From Acidobacteriota bacterium (GTDB taxonomy: Bacteria > Acidobacteriota > Blastocatellia > Pyrinomonadales > Pyrinomonadaceae): a DNA stretch of 64,000 nucleotides. Positions 1-12,892 of the stretch are shown here, piece by piece. Within the stretch, counting starts at the first letter, position 1. Each line of letters opens with the position of its first letter. The notes below the pieces were generated by a model. It was not told the origin of the DNA and made no database searches. It was given only the letters and a program-made list of their open reading frames with translations. The translations under genes and the position numbers were made by a program. The stretch spans positions 1 to 64,000 of the forward strand of contig JAFAVK010000035.1 in assembly GCA_019242475.1 (NCBI GenBank), written 5' to 3'.

Positions 1-1680
<1,680 letters not shown>

Positions 1681-1745
1681 CAGGCGGGCGTACGCGCCGT
1701 AAGTTCTGCGCGTCAAGCTTAAAATCCGGGCAGAGGTGTTGCGAC

Positions 1746-1949
1746 GTGAACGACAGGTCTTGCTGGAACTGCGGGCATTTGCAGGAGTACCACACCATCG
1801 CGGGCGGGTGCTCGTTCGCGCCGGGCGGCGAGGAGCGGTGCGACTGCCCGCGCTACGAGGACAGCGAGTACTACGGCGAGCAGCGCAAGCGCGACACGTA
1901 CACGCTCTCCGACCGTCGGCGTCTGAGCCTGCGGCGCGGGCCGCGCTGA
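1746..1949 (+). CDS. Small cysteine-rich protein, possible zinc binder
   Basis: A 67-residue protein of unknown function. Near the N-terminus it has a CWNCGH knuckle, followed by GGCSF and CDCPRYEDSEYYGE, so six cysteines lie in the first two thirds and a metal-binding fold is likely. The tail is basic. I chose the GTG at 1746, preceded by an AGAGG-like site, because an upstream ATG at 1677 would overlap the typA stop and add residues unlike the rest. It follows typA by 65 bases and may be read through from it. It converges with the small gene at 1962-2132. I recognise no named family. Confidence 0.6.
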   Translation: MNDRSCWNCGHLQEYHTIAGGCSFAPGGEERCDCPRYEDSEYYGEQRKRDTYTLSDRRRLSLRRGPR

Positions 1950-1961
1950 GGCGGGGCGGGG

Positions 1962-2132
1962 TCAGGCTTCTTCCGCGCGCCCTTCGTCCGCCGGCTCGTC
2001 CGCTTCATCCTCCGCGGGGCGGTAGGTCTCGTAGCCGGTGGCGTCGTCGTAGTAGTAGCGCCCGCGCCCGCGCCCGGGCTCGGGGCGCGACTCGTCACCC
2101 GGTTTTGTTGTATCATCCCGCCGCTCGTTCAC
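1962..2132 (-). CDS. Small acidic hypothetical protein
   Basis: A 56-residue frame starting with GTG at 2132. An AAGGGAG ribosome-binding site lies 9 bases upstream on the minus strand. The sequence is hydrophilic, with an Arg/Gly-rich stretch, then RYYYDDATGYETYRP and an acidic Glu/Ala/Asp tail. It has no signal peptide or membrane segment. Convergent with the cysteine-rich gene and divergent from the S9 peptidase gene, it sits where the flanking genes leave a gap. The site and codon choice favour a real gene, but I recognise no family, and the much longer minus-strand frame through this region is an antisense shadow. Confidence 0.45.
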   Translation of the reverse strand: MNERRDDTTKPGDESRPEPGRGRGRYYYDDATGYETYRPAEDEADEPADEGRAEEA

Positions 2133-2240
2133 CTTCAAAGTCTCCCTTAACTTTGCGTTGGCTTCACGTCTTGCACGGCCGGGTGGAGTATACCGCCCGC
2201 GGTAACGTCCCGCCCGCCCGCAGACTAAGAAGAGGACTGA

Positions 2241-4934
<2,694 letters not shown>

Positions 4935-4980
4935 TTGGGGGGAAGCACGGATGTGGCAACAGTTGCTTTACGGTAATAAA

Positions 4981-5014
4981 GCCCGCCGTCTGGGGTGAAG
5001 ATGGCGGGCCTTTT
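4981..5014 (+). terminator. Rho-independent terminator after S9 peptidase
   Basis: GCCCGCC (4981-4987) pairs perfectly with GGCGGGC (5003-5009) around a 15-base loop and is followed by TTTT. It ends the S9 peptidase transcript and marks the change from GC-rich chromosome to the AT-rich island. Confidence 0.8.
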
Positions 5015-5441
5015 CTACTTATTCTCTAGCATTATAAACATGATATTGTTCAGGATAGGATGCCTCTTTTAGCCTTTAATCTTGCTAATTTTTAAGAGTT
5101 TATAGGATGCCGTATTTCCCTGGCCGCGTCCCGTATTGTTATTTTAATCCGGGCTCCTTCGTGATAGCATCTAGCTGCTTTTCCTCAATCTAGCTGTGGA
5201 GTACCCACCATGACCAAGCTTCTCTCGCATCTTTACATTCTGCTAGTAGCCCTTTGTCCAGGTTGCTTGCCATTCCCCGCACTGATGTGGGGCAAGGAGC
5301 GCGGTGACGTTAGGATGGCGCGCGGACAAGCACATCAGATTACCCTAAGTCTCGGATCAATTGCTTAAGTCGCAGTTCTGCATGCTTCAATTAAACGTAA
5401 GTCGTCGTTGATAATTGGCTCACTAAAATAAGGATCTTGCC
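5015..5441. other. AT-rich leader of the island, mostly non-coding
   Basis: The base composition drops sharply right after the terminator. The stretch has a short direct repeat ATAGGATGCC (5055-5064 and 5102-5111) and one short open frame (5210-5368, listed separately). I see no tRNA, transposase or convincing long gene. It probably carries the promoter of the HSP90-like gene, but no clear -35/-10 pair with good spacing is visible. Confidence 0.5.
5210..5368 (+). CDS. Possible 52-residue peptide upstream of the HSP90-like gene
   Basis: An ATG at 5210 preceded by GGAG with an 8-base spacing opens a 52-codon frame. The N-terminus (MTKLLSHLYILLVALCPGC) is hydrophobic and could be a membrane or lipoprotein-type leader; the remainder is mildly basic. 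It lies 73 bases before the ATPase gene in the same direction and shares its AT-rich composition. It might be a small component of the system, a leader peptide, or chance. The function is unknown. Confidence 0.27.
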   Translation: MTKLLSHLYILLVALCPGCLPFPALMWGKERGDVRMARGQAHQITLSLGSIA

Positions 5442-8018
5442 ATGCCAGAGATGCAATTCGATTTCGATGGTCTAATCCAGCTATTAGCCCATCACCTCTA
5501 TAGTGAAAAGAAGGTTTTTATTCGTGAGTTGATTCAGAATGCTCATGATTCCATACAACGTCGTAGAGCTGTCGATGATAGTGGGTATGGTGGCCGTATT
5601 GATATAGACGCGAGACCTGCGGACCTCCAGATTATTTTCCGTGATAATGGGATCGGTATGAATCGCCATGATCTTGAGGAATACCTTTCCAGTATCGGCA
5701 AAAGCGGCACTCGTGAGGAAGCAGGAACGGTTAAAGGACTTATTGGACAGTTTGGCATAGGTTTCCTTTCGGCGTTTGTAGTTGCAGGCCGCGTCGAGGT
5801 TAGGACGAGAAAATTCAATGAGGAGCAAGGCTGGTTGTGGACTAATGAAGGAAGCAAGGATTATCAACTAGTCCCTTGTGATTTACCGGATCCGGGTACA
5901 TCCGTTACCGTTTTTTTGAAGGGTGAAGAGGAGAGGGGGGTAATTCGTGAGGATGAAGTTCGGAATGTGATAAGGCATTATGCCGATATGTTACTCGTTC
6001 CTATTCACTTTAACGGCAGTGGCGGTCCCGTGAACACGATGCATATGCCGTGGGAAAAGGACGGTCGTAGTGAGCAGGAATTACGCCTAGACTGTTTAAT
6101 CTATTTAGAGAAAACAATGCGTGACAGTGTACTTGAGGCGATCCCAGTACAGCTGTCGGGTCAAGTTAATGCCGGAGGGGTTCTCTATATTACTCGTACT
6201 CGCACGCTACAAATCCAGGCGCCGAGAACCGTACGCATTTTCCAAAACCGCATGTTCCTTTGCGAAAATGTTCCTGAGATACTACCCAAATGGGCTATTT
6301 TCGTTAATGGAGTAATAAATACCCCGGACCTTACGCCAACCGCCGCACGCGATAATTTTATTCGTGACGACGCAGCCAAAGCACTTTCTGAAGCATTGGG
6401 TAGTTTGGTGGTCAAACATCTAGAGCAACTGCATAAAAGTAACCCTAGTCGGTTCTCCGACATACTGCGCTATCACGACTTAGGCGTTAAAGCAGCTTGC
6501 TTTTACTACGATGAGTTCTTCGCTAAGTTTGCTCACCTACTTGAGTGGCGCACAAATAGCGGCGAGAGAGATGAGTTGACCGGTGAATTCAATCCTGTTT
6601 GGCGTACGCTGCCAGATGTCCTCCGCCGCCTTCCAAAAATTGATGGTGAGGTTCAAGCTCTTCCTTGTTTTACTACCTCTAACTCAGCCAACCAGTACTT
6701 TCAGATGGCTAACGCCGCTGGCAGTATTGTAGTTGACGCCAGTTTCCCGTTCGAAGATCAGCTTATAACTGAATATACCAAGCTTGAAGGTGTCAATGTT
6801 CGGTTAGTGCATGTGGACCGTGAAGATGATCCACATGTCTTCCAACATCTTGCCGGGGAGCGGGATACACACGTCAGCCGACTGGCTGAGTTTATGACCC
6901 AGGTTATCCGTCCCGGAGGTGTTACCAGGATAAAAGTGGAGGCACGCCGATTTGAACCGAGTGAGCTCGCAGCTGTGATTCGTTCAGGCGAACGCTCAAC
7001 TGCTCAGCGCAAGGCTGAGTCTATACTGAGTGATCCCAATACATCTAATGATTTACGAGAGATGGCACAAGAGATGGTTCGGTTGACTCGCGGGGCGTCG
7101 ATGAAACTTACCATTAACGCAAATAGCCCTCTTATACAGAGACTTGCATTACAGGATTTGGAGGATAAAGACGTTCTCAGTGTTATGTTAGGAGTCTACA
7201 ACAATGCCATTCTTTATAATCAAGAATTAATGACTCCAGAAAACGCCAGCATATTTCACAAACAATTTCAGGAATTGATGACTCGTAGCTTGGACTACAT
7301 TGAGGAGAAGGCGGAATTACAGAAAGAACGAGAGCGCTTAGCCCGAGAACGTGAACGAGCGAAACCAAAATTTGAGGATCAGCCCCGTCATCGAACCTTT
7401 TTCTTGATGACTCCATTTGATGAGGCTTACGGGTCATTAATAGATGCCCTTCGGACAGTTGTTGAAGACGAGTGGGGTTGTCAATTATTCGTAGCTAGTG
7501 ACCGCCAATATGAAGATCTCATCTTGGAAAATGTACGGCGACACATGGAGCAAGCAGACGCCTTTATTGCTGAGGTCACTACTGCAAATCCCAACGTTAT
7601 GTTTGAACTAGGAGCAGTGCGATTTGAGCAACGAGGTCGCCCTATAATACTTTTGCGATCAACTAACTCCGTCCCAACGCCCGCTCTGCCTGCCGACTTA
7701 CACGGATTAATTTATATTGATTATGGCAACATTAAAGACAGATCATTATCCGAATATTTACGAGAAGAAATGTATCGCAATCAGGCTCTAAAATCGTTAG
7801 TTGATAGCACTGATAAGGAACACTATATCTCGCTACGAGAACTAAGACGGCTTTCTGGTTTCAGTCATTGGCATGAGACGGTTTTCCAGCGTTTGACTGA
7901 GCGGTTCCATACAAAGGAAATGTGGAAGAAAACTACTGAGGCTGATTTACGGCCTCTTCTGGGTGAAGATGCAGATTTAGCAGATGCTTTTCTGAAACGG
8001 ATTCGCGAAAAAATATAG
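5442..8018 (+). CDS. HtpG/HSP90-like ATPase fused to a TIR-like/deoxyribosyltransferase-like domain
   Basis: An 858-residue two-part protein. Residues 1-160 are an intact GHKL ATPase of HSP90 type: RELIQNAHDSI with Glu29 and Asn33, DNGIGM (68-73), the lid SIGKSGT, GQFGIGF (102-108) and GTSVTVFLK. An HtpG-like middle segment follows to about residue 340 (PKWAIFVNGVINTPDLTPTA). The HSP90 dimerisation tail is replaced by a divergent region, a charged coiled coil near 620-648, and a domain at about 649-765 with MTPFDEAY, ADAFIAEVTTANPNVMFELG and PIILL. That is the signature of nucleoside-deoxyribosyltransferase/TIR-like folds, with Glu722 at the expected catalytic place. An AAGGA site lies 7 bases before the ATG. 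AT-rich codon use unlike its neighbours indicates transfer. Inference: chaperone-like sensor coupled to a nucleotide or NAD-consuming effector. Confidence 0.85.
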   Translation: MPEMQFDFDGLIQLLAHHLYSEKKVFIRELIQNAHDSIQRRRAVDDSGYGGRIDIDARPADLQIIFRDNGIGMNRHDLEEYLSSIGKSGTREEAGTVKGLIGQFGIGFLSAFVVAGRVEVRTRKFNEEQGWLWTNEGSKDYQLVPCDLPDPGTSVTVFLKGEEERGVIREDEVRNVIRHYADMLLVPIHFNGSGGPVNTMHMPWEKDGRSEQELRLDCLIYLEKTMRDSVLEAIPVQLSGQVNAGGVLYITRTRTLQIQAPRTVRIFQNRMFLCENVPEILPKWAIFVNGVINTPDLTPTAARDNFIRDDAAKALSEALGSLVVKHLEQLHKSNPSRFSDILRYHDLGVKAACFYYDEFFAKFAHLLEWRTNSGERDELTGEFNPVWRTLPDVLRRLPKIDGEVQALPCFTTSNSANQYFQMANAAGSIVVDASFPFEDQLITEYTKLEGVNVRLVHVDREDDPHVFQHLAGERDTHVSRLAEFMTQVIRPGGVTRIKVEARRFEPSELAAVIRSGERSTAQRKAESILSDPNTSNDLREMAQEMVRLTRGASMKLTINANSPLIQRLALQDLEDKDVLSVMLGVYNNAILYNQELMTPENASIFHKQFQELMTRSLDYIEEKAELQKERERLARERERAKPKFEDQPRHRTFFLMTPFDEAYGSLIDALRTVVEDEWGCQLFVASDRQYEDLILENVRRHMEQADAFIAEVTTANPNVMFELGAVRFEQRGRPIILLRSTNSVPTPALPADLHGLIYIDYGNIKDRSLSEYLREEMYRNQALKSLVDSTDKEHYISLRELRRLSGFSHWHETVFQRLTERFHTKEMWKKTTEADLRPLLGEDADLADAFLKRIREKI

Positions 8019-8038
8019 TTGAAGCGCTTCAGTTATCT

Positions 8039-9205
8039 ATGTCAAATAGGTATCAAGAAATCGCACGTGGCGCGAGTGATGCTTATAGCGGCCATAGATT
8101 TAAAGAATCTGCTTTGCTATACGAACAAGCTTATCGCCATGCGAAGCAATTCCAACTTCAGAAAGATGCATATAACGCTGGAGTCTGGTCAGCTATTTGC
8201 TGGGAATATTGTGGGAATTACATCAGAGCGCTAGACTTGCTGATGGAGTTAATGCAAACAGTTCCAGCAGATGTGAAGGTATCTGACCGTTACTTCTTGA
8301 AGAAACATTCGTTTTTAATATTATTTGCCTCCAATCCGGATTTAGTGAAACTTACGAGTCACTTAACCGTTCTGGAAACTTTTGTAGCCGAACACGCTGA
8401 TCTACCATTAGCAGATATCCCAAGTATCAGAGGGCAGATACTATCTGCGCAGGGCCGTTACGATGAAGCCTTAGAGCAGGCCGAGTTGGCATGGTCTAAG
8501 TATAATGGCTACGGTTATATAAAGTGCGGGTTTGCTGCCGAGGCGCTTGAGTACAATCTCAAACTGGGCAAGATTCCATCTGCCAAGCGTTGGTATGAGC
8601 TTATAGTTGCCAGAGAGCGGGAAGTACCTAGCAACAATATAGAAAGAAGAGAATGCCGTGTACTACAGCGTCAGGCTCTATTTTTATTTGCCCTATGGGA
8701 ACAAGATTACTCCGAAGCTTTGACGCAGGTTCAAGAACTTGAACAACAACTGGAAGGAACTCAAGCATTCGATTGGTGGAGCACTTATGCTGACTATAAG
8801 ATTCGCAGTTCACTATTGCAACAGAGTTATGGCGATCCATTACATTACCAGCATCCGGCACGTTCTCTACTAGTAAGCCGTTCACAAAGAAGCAAAGATG
8901 TACATTCTATTTATAATAGATATCGTTTGCTGATTGATTATCGCTTGGCAGCACTTCGCTTTGCTGTAGGTATCGAACCTATTGATGACTACTTTTATAC
9001 CCGGAAGCAAAGCTTGCCAGAAAAGCTTATAATCACAAGTCATTCGGCTCTTCAAGATCGAATATTCCATGTGCGTCGCGCTTGCGCAAGAGCGCTACGG
9101 CAGGCTGAATACCTGGATGGGTCTCTTGAATGCGAATGGCGGCAGGATGAGATTAAGGGACGTGTAGAGCGCCTAGAAGAGATAGTAACAACTGTTATGC
9201 GTTAA
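8039..9205 (+). CDS. TPR-like helical repeat protein, partner of the HSP90-like gene
   Basis: A 388-residue soluble protein made of paired helices. TPR-type signatures are visible as A..Y..H.FKESALLYEQAY near residue 10, GNYIRALDLLMEL near 60, AQGRYDEALEQAELA near 140 and DYSEALTQVQELEQQ near 225. There is no signal peptide and no recognised enzyme domain. It starts 20 bases after the ATPase stop, with a GAAGCGCTTC palindrome between the genes and no clear ribosome site, so translation may be coupled. It has the same AT-rich codon use as the upstream gene. TPR proteins are classic HSP90 partners, so a sensor, adaptor or inhibitor role is a reasonable inference. I recognise no family for it. 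Confidence 0.8.
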   Translation: MSNRYQEIARGASDAYSGHRFKESALLYEQAYRHAKQFQLQKDAYNAGVWSAICWEYCGNYIRALDLLMELMQTVPADVKVSDRYFLKKHSFLILFASNPDLVKLTSHLTVLETFVAEHADLPLADIPSIRGQILSAQGRYDEALEQAELAWSKYNGYGYIKCGFAAEALEYNLKLGKIPSAKRWYELIVAREREVPSNNIERRECRVLQRQALFLFALWEQDYSEALTQVQELEQQLEGTQAFDWWSTYADYKIRSSLLQQSYGDPLHYQHPARSLLVSRSQRSKDVHSIYNRYRLLIDYRLAALRFAVGIEPIDDYFYTRKQSLPEKLIITSHSALQDRIFHVRRACARALRQAEYLDGSLECEWRQDEIKGRVERLEEIVTTVMR

Positions 9206-9730
9206 AATCTGCAAGTCAGTGGGTGACTTGATAGCCGTGACCTCGATAGCAGCCAGCCGGAGTTTTGTAGATCGCCATAGTTCTATAGTGTATCTCTCAT
9301 TGCAAAAACTGTTACACCTTACGCCGTGTAGGTTTAATCACCACGCTTGCGGGCGACGCCTCCATATTCCGCCGTCCGCAAATCACTCTAGCACCTAGTC
9401 GTCATCAGATCTAACTCCGGTTGAACTGACACGGGCTTAGAGAAGCGACGACAAAAGGGCAAAAGATCGAGCGTGGTCTCGGTTATCTGCCTTGTGTCCT
9501 GTCTTTAATTGTGGCTTGCGTCCCAACTCCTAGCCAGCGTCTGTCGGCTCTTGAATGGCGCTCGCCGGTAGTAACGGCGGCGCGGGCGGTCCACACGGCA
9601 TCTAATCGGCCCGCACGGAGTAGACCAGCAGTAGAATCAGCAAGCAGTGCGTATAGTTTTACTCAGTTACATCTGAGTGCAAACTGCTATAGTTGACCTT
9701 ATCAATGGCCCGGCACCAGCGAGGATCAAG
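9206..9730. other. Right flank of the island, no gene seen
   Basis: About 520 bases of intermediate composition grading back to GC-rich sequence. A 61-codon frame at 9511-9696 has Ser/Ala-rich content and no ribosome site, so I do not call it. No tRNA, integrase remnant or clear terminal repeat is visible. Confidence 0.5.
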
Positions 9731-12700
9731 ATGAGAAACCGTCACCCGCACAACGTTTTCGTCCGCGTCGCCATGCTCGCCGCGCTCGCGCTCTCTTGCT
9801 GCGCCGCCGCTGCGGGGCAGAGTCAGAGTCCGATCAAGCCGGGCCGCGACCCGCAGCAGCCTTTGGACGAGGAGTACACGCGCAAGATTCGCGAGTACAC
9901 GACCCAACCTTATTTCCTCTCGCCGCTCGTCGATTACCTGCCGGCCTCGACCACGGTGCCGACGCCGAAGGCCGTGCTCGGCGACGTGGCGGGCGCGCCG
10001 GGGAAACTCCCCTACGCGGCGGACGTGTACAAGTACATGCGGATGCTTGAGAAGGCCAGCCCGCGCGTCAAGGTCTTCACCATCGGCACGAGCGAGGAGG
10101 GGCGCGAGATGATCGCCGTCGCGGTCGCCTCCGAAAAACTCCTCGCGCAGCTCGAAGAGAACCGCGCGCGCCTCGCGAAGCTCGCCGACCCGCGCACGAT
10201 TAATCTCGACGAGGCGGAGGCCGACCGCCTCGTCGCGCAGTCAACGCCGGTCTACTACATCACCGGCACCATCCACTCGCCGGAGACGGGCGCGCCGACC
10301 GCCCTGATGGAGCTGGCCTACCGCCTCGCGGTGGACGAGAGCCCGTACGTCAAAAACATCCGCGACAACCTCGTCACGCTCATCACGCCGGTCGTCGAGG
10401 TGGACGGGCGCGACCGCATGGTTGACGTTTACAAATGGCACCTCGCGCACCCCGGCGAGAACTACCCGCCGCTCGTCTACTGGGGCCACTACGTCGCGCA
10501 CGACAACAACCGCGACGCGATGGGGCTCACCCTGAACCTCTCGCGCAACGTCCTGAACGAGTACCTCAAAGAGCACGCGCAGGTCTTGCACGACCTGCAC
10601 GAGTCCGTGCCCTACCTCTACGACAACACCATCGGCGACGGGCCGTACAACGCGTGGCTCGACCCGATCCTCACCGACGAGTGGCAGATGATCGGCTGGA
10701 ACAACGTCTCGGAGATGACGAAGTTCGGGATGCCCGGCGTCTTCGCGCACGGCACGTTCGACACCTGGTCGCCAGGCTACCTGATGTTCCTCGCCGCCAC
10801 GCACAACGGCATCAGCCGCCTCTACGAGACCTTCGGCAACGGCGGCGCCGACACCGTCGAGCGCACGCTCTCGCCCTCCGAGTATTCGCGCACGTGGTAC
10901 CGGCAGAACCCGCCGCTGCCGCGCGTCATGTGGTCGCAGCGCAACAACAACAACTACGAGGAGACCGGGCTCCTTACTTCGCTCCAATATTTCGCCAACA
11001 ACGGCAAGCTCTTCCTCAAGAACTTTTATTTGAAGAGCAAGCGCTCGGTCGAGAAGCCGAAGAACGAAGGCCCCGCGGCCTACGTCTTCCCGGCCGACGA
11101 CCCGCGCCCCGGCGCGCAGGCCGAGCTGGTGCGCACGCTGCAATTGCAAGGCGTGGAAATCTCCCGCGCGACCGCGCCCATCACCGTCACCGTCAAATCG
11201 AAGAAGAAGCAGGGCGGGCAAGACGCGAAGCCGGGCGAGGGCGCGGCGCAGTCGTCGAACGCGAACACGAACGCGGGCGTGACCCCGCAGGCCGCGCAGC
11301 AGGCCCTGCCCGAGAGCGAGCGGCGCGAGGCGGGCGCGCAGAAGAACCCGAGGCCGGAGCCGCCCGCCTCGCAGGGGCAGAGCGCGCCGACCGAGACGCG
11401 CACGTTCCCCGCGGGCAGCTACGTCGTCCGCATGGATCAGCCGCACAGCCGCATCGCGGACGCCCTGCTCGACTATCAATATTGGAGCCCGCAAGACCCG
11501 CAGCAGCAGCCCTACGACGACACGGGCTGGACGTGGGGCGAGCTTTACAACACGCAGGTCGCGCGCGTCACGGACGTAAAAATTTTAGACGCGCCGCTTG
11601 AGCGCGTGGGCGGCCCCGTGCGCGCGCCGGGCGGCGTCACGGGCACGGGTCAGGTCTACCTCATCAACCACAACGCCGACACCGCGCTCATCACGTTGCG
11701 CTACCGCCTGAAGGGCGCGAACATCGAGGCGGCCGAAGAGCCTTTCGACGCGGCGGGGCAGAAGTTCAACCGCGGCTCCTTCATCATCCGCAACGTCTCG
11801 GCGGACGAGTTGAACCGCGCGGCGGCCGACTTGGGCCTGCGCGTCTACGCCGTCGCCGCGGCGCCGCAGTTGAAGACGCACCCGGTGCGCGCCGCGCGCA
11901 TCGCCTTCATGCACTCGTGGCTCTCGACGCAGAACGAGGGCTGGTGGCGGCTCGCCTTCGACAAGCTCGGCGTCCCCTACGACTACATCAGCACGCAGAC
12001 GGCGGCGCGCGACGCGAACCTCAACGCGAAGTACGACGTGATCGTCTTCGCCCCCGTCGGCCGCGACCCGAACTCGGTCGTCCAGGGGGTGCCGATGTGG
12101 GGCAATCCGATTCCGTGGAAGACGACGGAGCTGACGCCGAACCTCGGCAAGTTCGACGACTCGACCGACGACATGCGGCCCGGCCTCGGCGCGGCGGGGC
12201 TCAACAACCTGCGCGCCTTCACGCGGCGCGGCGGCGTGCTCATCACCGCGATGGACACCTCGGAGCTGGCCGCCGACTTCGGCCTCGCGCAGGGCGTCGC
12301 CGTCTCGCACCCGCAGCGCATGAAGCTGGTCGGGAGCATCCTGCGCTCGAAGCTCGTGGACACGTCGAGCCCCGTCGCCTACGGCTACGGCGAGTCTCTG
12401 TCGGTCTACGAGGACGAGGGCTACATCTTCAACCTGACGAACATGGCGGGCGGCCGCGGCGGCCGTCGCCCTTCCGAAGGGCGCGAGACCGGGCGCGGCA
12501 CGACCGAAGACCCGGACGTGGTGCAGGGCCGCCCGCCCGTCGAAGCCCCCGAGCCGCCGAAGGCGGAAGTCTGGGAGGCGCTGCCGCTCACGGACGAGCA
12601 GCGGCGCAACAACCCTTACGTCATCCCGCCGCAGGAGCGGCCGCGGGTCATCCTGCGCTACGGCGACGCGCGCGACCTGCTCGTCTCGGGTCTGCTCGAC

Positions 12701-12883
12701 GGCGGCGGCGAGATCGCGCAGCACGCGGCGGTCGTGGACGTGCCGACCGAGCGCGGCCACGTCCTCCTCTTCTCGATCAACCCGGTCTGGCGCGGCGAGA
12801 CGCAGGGCAGCTACTTCTTCGTCTTCAACGCCATCCTCAACTTCGACAACCTCAACGCCGGGCGCAAGCTCGACGAGAAGTGA
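9731..12883 (+). CDS. Secreted M14 family zinc carboxypeptidase, very long form
   Basis: Exported metallocarboxypeptidase expected to trim C-terminal residues from peptides. I start it at ATG 9731, which has an AGGA site just upstream and opens directly into a signal peptide (VRVAMLAALALSCCAAAAG). An in-frame ATG at 9677 would put 18 extra residues before the signal. The M14 zinc motif HSPET (His182, Glu185) lies in YYITGTIHSPETGAPT, followed by DNNRDAMGLTLNLSRN and further conserved parts. The last 600 residues include a Lys/Gln-rich linker near 490-560 and a C-terminal ThuA/glutamine-amidotransferase-like region. At 1050 residues it is far longer than a plain carboxypeptidase. dapB follows 9 bases later. 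Confidence 0.88.
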   Translation: MRNRHPHNVFVRVAMLAALALSCCAAAAGQSQSPIKPGRDPQQPLDEEYTRKIREYTTQPYFLSPLVDYLPASTTVPTPKAVLGDVAGAPGKLPYAADVYKYMRMLEKASPRVKVFTIGTSEEGREMIAVAVASEKLLAQLEENRARLAKLADPRTINLDEAEADRLVAQSTPVYYITGTIHSPETGAPTALMELAYRLAVDESPYVKNIRDNLVTLITPVVEVDGRDRMVDVYKWHLAHPGENYPPLVYWGHYVAHDNNRDAMGLTLNLSRNVLNEYLKEHAQVLHDLHESVPYLYDNTIGDGPYNAWLDPILTDEWQMIGWNNVSEMTKFGMPGVFAHGTFDTWSPGYLMFLAATHNGISRLYETFGNGGADTVERTLSPSEYSRTWYRQNPPLPRVMWSQRNNNNYEETGLLTSLQYFANNGKLFLKNFYLKSKRSVEKPKNEGPAAYVFPADDPRPGAQAELVRTLQLQGVEISRATAPITVTVKSKKKQGGQDAKPGEGAAQSSNANTNAGVTPQAAQQALPESERREAGAQKNPRPEPPASQGQSAPTETRTFPAGSYVVRMDQPHSRIADALLDYQYWSPQDPQQQPYDDTGWTWGELYNTQVARVTDVKILDAPLERVGGPVRAPGGVTGTGQVYLINHNADTALITLRYRLKGANIEAAEEPFDAAGQKFNRGSFIIRNVSADELNRAAADLGLRVYAVAAAPQLKTHPVRAARIAFMHSWLSTQNEGWWRLAFDKLGVPYDYISTQTAARDANLNAKYDVIVFAPVGRDPNSVVQGVPMWGNPIPWKTTELTPNLGKFDDSTDDMRPGLGAAGLNNLRAFTRRGGVLITAMDTSELAADFGLAQGVAVSHPQRMKLVGSILRSKLVDTSSPVAYGYGESLSVYEDEGYIFNLTNMAGGRGGRRPSEGRETGRGTTEDPDVVQGRPPVEAPEPPKAEVWEALPLTDEQRRNNPYVIPPQERPRVILRYGDARDLLVSGLLDGGGEIAQHAAVVDVPTERGHVLLFSINPVWRGETQGSYFFVFNAILNFDNLNAGRKLDEK

Positions 12884-12892
12884 GCGGCGTGT

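Noticed and set aside
5055-5111. 10-bp direct repeat ATAGGATGCC as an attachment site
   Set aside because: Both copies lie on the same side of the island with no partner at the right end.
9511-9696. 61-codon frame before the M14 peptidase
   Set aside because: No ribosome site, Ser/Ala-rich composition and overlap with the peptidase leader.
9677-9730. Upstream ATG for the M14 peptidase
   Set aside because: It would place 18 residues before the signal peptide; ATG 9731 has a better site.
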